The position numbers and the translations under genes are program-made. Of a DNA stretch of 64,000 nt, positions 59,900 to 64,000 are shown piece by piece. The stretch's first letter is position 1; every line of letters starts with the position of its first letter. Source of the DNA: Terebella lapidaria (Eukaryota > Annelida > Polychaeta > Terebellida > Terebellidae); the NCBI GenBank assembly GCA_949152475.1, contig OX424561.1:1550001-1614000 (forward strand), written 5' to 3'. The notes beneath the pieces were generated by a model that made no database searches, was not told the origin of the DNA, and saw only the letters and a program-made list of their open reading frames with translations.

Positions 59900-62352
59900 G
59901 ATTTCACTGGGTCACTAATGGACTGTTAATATCGAGACGAAAAAAAACAAAACTGTTCTCTAAAAAAGTTAAGGATCCTTCTAGAATTAATATCGCTAAA
60001 TACAAAAAATATGTAAATACGTACAACAAACTTAAACACATTTTGAAGATAAATTATTACACAGAGGCACTAGAGGTAAACAAACAAAACATGAAACAGA
60101 CCTGGAAGATTTTGCAGTCGGTAATTGGTAAACATTCCAAACAATCACAGTTCCCAAGCATTCAATAACTACTTATCTACTATCGGTAAAAACACTAGTG
60201 AGAATGTTCCCACAGTGGACAAACATTTCACACAATATCTCAAAGATCCCAATCCGAACAGCATATTCCTAGAACCTATTCAAGCATCCCTTATCATTGA
60301 GCTGGTAGGGAAACTTAAATCAAAGTCAAGTTCGGGGCATGACGAAATCTCCACAATTATTTTGAAAGAGACAATAAGCTTAATAGTTGAACCAATATTG
60401 CACATAATTAACATTTCCCTTGCAAATGGTGTAGTACCAGATGAACTGAAAATTGCAAAGGTTATTCCAATCTATAAAGCTTCTAACTCTGGATAACTTA
60501 ACAATTACAGACCAGTTAGTTTACTTCCGGCAATCTCTAAAATACTTGAAAAAGTCATGTTCAATAAGATAATATCATTTATGAATAGTCAAAATTTATT
60601 CTACAATCATCAATATGGGTTTCGCCCTAACCACTCAACAATCCACCCAATAATACATTTATTAAATGACATAGCCAGCAACATTAACTTATCCTCTAAA
60701 TATTTGACGATGTCAATCTTCTGCGATCTCTCTAAAGCATTTGATGTTATCAATCATGATATTTTATTTAAAAAACTAGATCACTATGGCATTCGAGGGA
60801 TCGCAAAAGTATGGCTCATCAACTATTTATCAAATCGTAAGCAGTATGTCCAATTTGACAATGAAAAATCTGATATGCAAGACATCACTTGTGGTGTCCC
60901 TCAGGGATCAATACTAGGACCACTCTTATATTTAATTTAGGCCTACGTAAACGACATAGCCAACTCGACTAATGCCAGCATATTATCATTCGCCGATGAC
61001 ACATCCCTATTTATCTCTGATATTAGCATAACTAACCTCTTTGAACGCGCAAATGCAGAAATAAATGAACTGTACATATGGTTTTGTGCCAACAAACTGT
61101 CTCTGAATGCAACAAAAACCAAATTTGTTATTTTTAGAAGTCAACACACGAAATATAATTCTGATAACCTGTCACTGCAAATAAATGGCACATCGTTGTA
61201 ACAAATAGGTGAAAATTATCAAGAACACAGTACTAAATTCTTAGGATTACACATCGATGAACATTTGTCCTGGAAGTATCATTTATCTCACATTAATAGC
61301 AAAATTTCCAGAGGGCTTTTCCAAATCAAACAAGTCAAGAAGATCCTGCCTCCTGACAGTCTGAAAACACTGTATTATGCTCTAATACACCCATATATAC
61401 TGTATGGAATTCTGGCTTGGGGCAATGCAAACCCCTCTACAATGAAAAGATCTATAATTCTGCAAAAACGGGCAATAAGGACCATACATAATGCATCATA
61501 CAATAGTCACACCGATCGATTGTTTATCAAATCTAATAATTTAAATATCCTCGATCAACACAGATATGAAATAATACTTTTCATGCATGATTATGTCAGG
61601 AACAAACTACCAGATTCTTTCAACGAATTATTTAAATACAACCACCAGGTGAGTGACAAGTATCATACAAGGCAGTCAAATTTATTGCACATCAAGCGCT
61701 GCGATTCTCGGTTCGCAGGGAGACTTCCGTTGTTCAATTTCCCAACTGTATGGAATCAAACTGCTTTGAATCTCCAAAACATTATTTCCAAACAACAAGC
61801 CAAAAGGAAAATAAAATCTCTACTGTTCGCTTCATATAACAGATCCGCAACTTGTACAAACATATTCTGCACTGACTGCCACGAAGTAACCTAAAAATAA
61901 CTAACAGTATGAATTGAATCTGTTTTTTTCTTCTTCAAATATTCCACCATTTATTTGAAAGTCGACTTGGTCCAGTGTTCATTCCCCATACACTTAGCCT
62001 TCCATCTCCCGTGGCGTCTCGTGGTGTGGCTTGGGGTTTTTTGTGGCATCTGTCGTTATGCAGCATCTCAAATTCCTTTATTATTTATAACTTATCCTAT
62101 ATTATGTATCAAAATATTACATCTATTTTGGGGTTGAATGGAAGACAGCTACAGCTAATTCAATCCCACGACCTCAATATATTGTTCTATCTCATGCATT
62201 AATGAAATATTTTGTCATTCAAATCATTCAACATGTACAAATCATTTTATTTACTAATAGATATACCAATAGTTTTGATGTTGAGATGAATGAATGTGAT
62301 TAATGTTTTTTTGTATATTGAAGTTGTAAATAAACTACAACTACTACTACTA
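59900..62352 (+). mobile_element. 5'-truncated, decayed LINE (Jockey/CR1/L2 superfamily)
   Basis: Begins inside the linker before the reverse transcriptase (HWVTNGLLISRRKK..., about 59902); the endonuclease is missing. Reverse-transcriptase motifs can be read through 60125-61894: NYRPVSLLP, YGFRPNHST, IFCDLSKAFDVINHD, GVPQGSILGPLL, FADDTSLF. There is one frame change or deletion near 60150 and three in-frame stops, at 60494, 60938 and 61199. The stop at 60938 belongs to a 6-bp TAGGCC insert. The 3' UTR ends 'gtaaataaactacaactact' with an (ACT)n tail at about 62332-62352. It is a different lineage from the LINE at 31.5-36.3 kb and much older. Confidence 0.85.
60938..60945. repeat. TAGGCCTA inside the LINE reverse-transcriptase frame
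   Basis: The frame reads ...GPLLYLI-TAG-GCC-YVNDI... Removing TAGGCC gives LIYVNDI, matching ILYTNDL of the other LINE and the usual family motif. Confidence 0.8.
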
Positions 62353-64000
62353 ATTGGGCTGGAAATGGCTCAAAATAGATAGTGACTTGCTTCGCCGAAC
62401 CGTCGAAATATTAAAATGGCCTACACGCGCGAACCGGCGATTCAAGGCCAATGATACTTAGGCCTAGTATACACAAGACACAATTTTATAGTACACAAGT
62501 ACGTTAGTGTCCACGAGAAATTGCAACCGTCAGTGAAGTACCTACATATACACTGAAAGCTGACCCATCGGAGTAAATCCAGGCCTGTTTAGGTGATATC
62601 ATGCACAGACACTCACACGCATTCAGGAGGAATGGAAGATGATGAGCAAAAATGTTAAAAACTGTGTGAAATCTATATCAGATAGAAATAAACGGATTGA
62701 GATATTTTCTCTTTCTCACCCTATGTGTTGAATCGATGTTGTAGCAAGATCTTGCTGAATTACCTGTATGTCTCAAGCCTGCACACAGAAAAAAGGCAGC
62801 CTAACAAAATGGAAGCGGTCAAAGCACTTTCCTGAATCGTTTGATATATACAGCCGCTGAGGCTCCTGTATATAAAGGGGATCTTTTGAAACAAGAACCA
62901 CAAACGTGATCAGAGAATTATTGAGAAAATGGCCGTCAAGATCCAAATACTAAAAAAAATATCCCCTCCCCCCTTGAAATATTTTTAGGTATTTTTATTG
63001 TGTGCAAAATTTCACAAAAATTCGTAATCTTTAAAGATAAAAGGTTGACAGACAACGCTGACGCCGACGACGGACGCAACGTCAAGGCAATAGGTTAACT
63101 TAACTACATGGCTACCTTTACATTTCGGAGCACTTTGAAGCTCAATATTAGGGTCATTTTGTGACAAAGTGCACTGTGATGATATGCTTACACGTGCGGC
63201 GACATGACACTATCAGAGTCTAGTTGCTCTGCCACCCAGCACATGTACTAGTGTGATGACATTCTATTGCATATAATACACACTATATGTGTAGTCACAT
63301 ACCCAATCTAATTGGAAATGTACAATAATTTATAACTAATAATTCATGAAGAAAATATGAAGAGTTATTAAAGAGCTTGAAAATTTATAAAGAGAACATT
63401 TCAGTAGGGTACAAACAAACACCGGATTTCGGATGCGAGCTGTGGGAGAGGAGGAATGCAAACATCGAAATATTCTGTAATACCCATAAATGAATATTCC
63501 AATGTTTGTAAACATATGTATTACACATGAATGGATTTTTGTATGTTTGTCTCCCATTTTTATTTTGCCAAGCCAATGATATCTGGATGAACTATTTGGG
63601 GAACTATGAGGCTCTAAGATCTTGAAATTGTGAGAAAAAAACATTTCACAAAGGTGCAAATACTTGATTTGGCGGATGCGAGAGTGTGCCATGAAAAATG
63701 GAGGCAAATATAGAAACTCCAGATTTTTTTTCTCTGAAATTGAAGGGAGGGGTGGGAGGGGGCCGCCCCTTTCGCTCCTCTATATCCGCCCATGACTATT
63801 GTGAAATTTTTTATTATGGCGAGAATAGCACTATTAAATACTCTAAAAGATACTGTTCATAACAGTATGCAAAACATAGTTTGCAAAACGTCATTGTCAC
63901 TAAAATAATATGAAAGTAAACAGTGAAGTTTCCAATACATAGTACTTAACAATAATAAATTATGTAGTGTGTCATTATATCTCAGCCTGTTGTAAAATTG
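62353..64000. other. Gene-free end of the window
   Basis: No recognised gene. It includes 'gacaacgctgacgccgacga' (near 63050), which looks like the end of a dispersed repeat, and a G4-capable run at 63745-63762. The 123-aa open frame on the - strand at 63336-63707 shows no domain. Confidence 0.4.

Overview
This window looks like nuclear DNA of a marine invertebrate. It is AT-rich, gene-poor, intron-bearing and full of repeats. The only host genes I recognise are two NK2-class homeobox genes, both of the Nkx2.2/vnd type rather than Nkx2.1/scro. A spiralian such as a mollusc is my best guess from the overall character; this is inference and the sequence alone does not prove a phylum.

Layout. 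About 0.9-4.9 kb is repeat-rich: a 3-copy ~130-bp tandem repeat, two ~440-bp inverted arms, a minisatellite and a hairpin. About 13.2-21.9 kb (+ strand) holds Nkx2.2 copy A, with an inferred short first coding exon at 13605-13673 and two well-supported exons at 18425-18710 and 19974-21022. The 21.9-46 kb interval between the genes holds a possible small first exon with a YY1-like start (22.79 kb), a 448-bp direct repeat pair (23.7-25.4 kb), a foldback MITE (26.8-27.3 kb), a 48-bp minisatellite (27.7-28.2 kb), a nearly intact APE-type LINE on the - strand (about 31.5-36.3 kb) and a 1.56-kb TIR element (39.2-40.8 kb). Nkx2.2 copy B is on the - strand at 46.0-47.9 kb, with a CpG-rich promoter region up to about 49.3 kb. 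From 49.6 to 62.4 kb there are more copies of the MITE family (one split by a LINE 3' fragment), a run of phased 21-bp palindrome arrays (52.86-53.13 kb), CpG-rich segments near 54.2-54.8 and 56.6-57.7 kb, and a decayed 5'-truncated LINE (59.9-62.35 kb).

The two homeobox genes point towards each other (tail to tail), about 25 kb apart. They share the position and phase of the intron before the homeobox exon, the TN (Groucho-binding) motif, the NPY(T/S)RW motif, the homeodomain with Tyr54, the NK2-specific domain and a ...RWW C-terminus. Their homeoboxes share a 108-bp run with no difference even at synonymous sites, while the NK2-specific domain just downstream has many synonymous differences. 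That pattern suggests gene conversion limited to the homeobox.

The other outstanding signal is the palindrome TAGGCCTA. It occurs at least 16 times in the window, against about one expected. One copy sits inside the reverse-transcriptase frame of the old LINE exactly as if six bases had been inserted at a TA, so this short word may spread by insertion.
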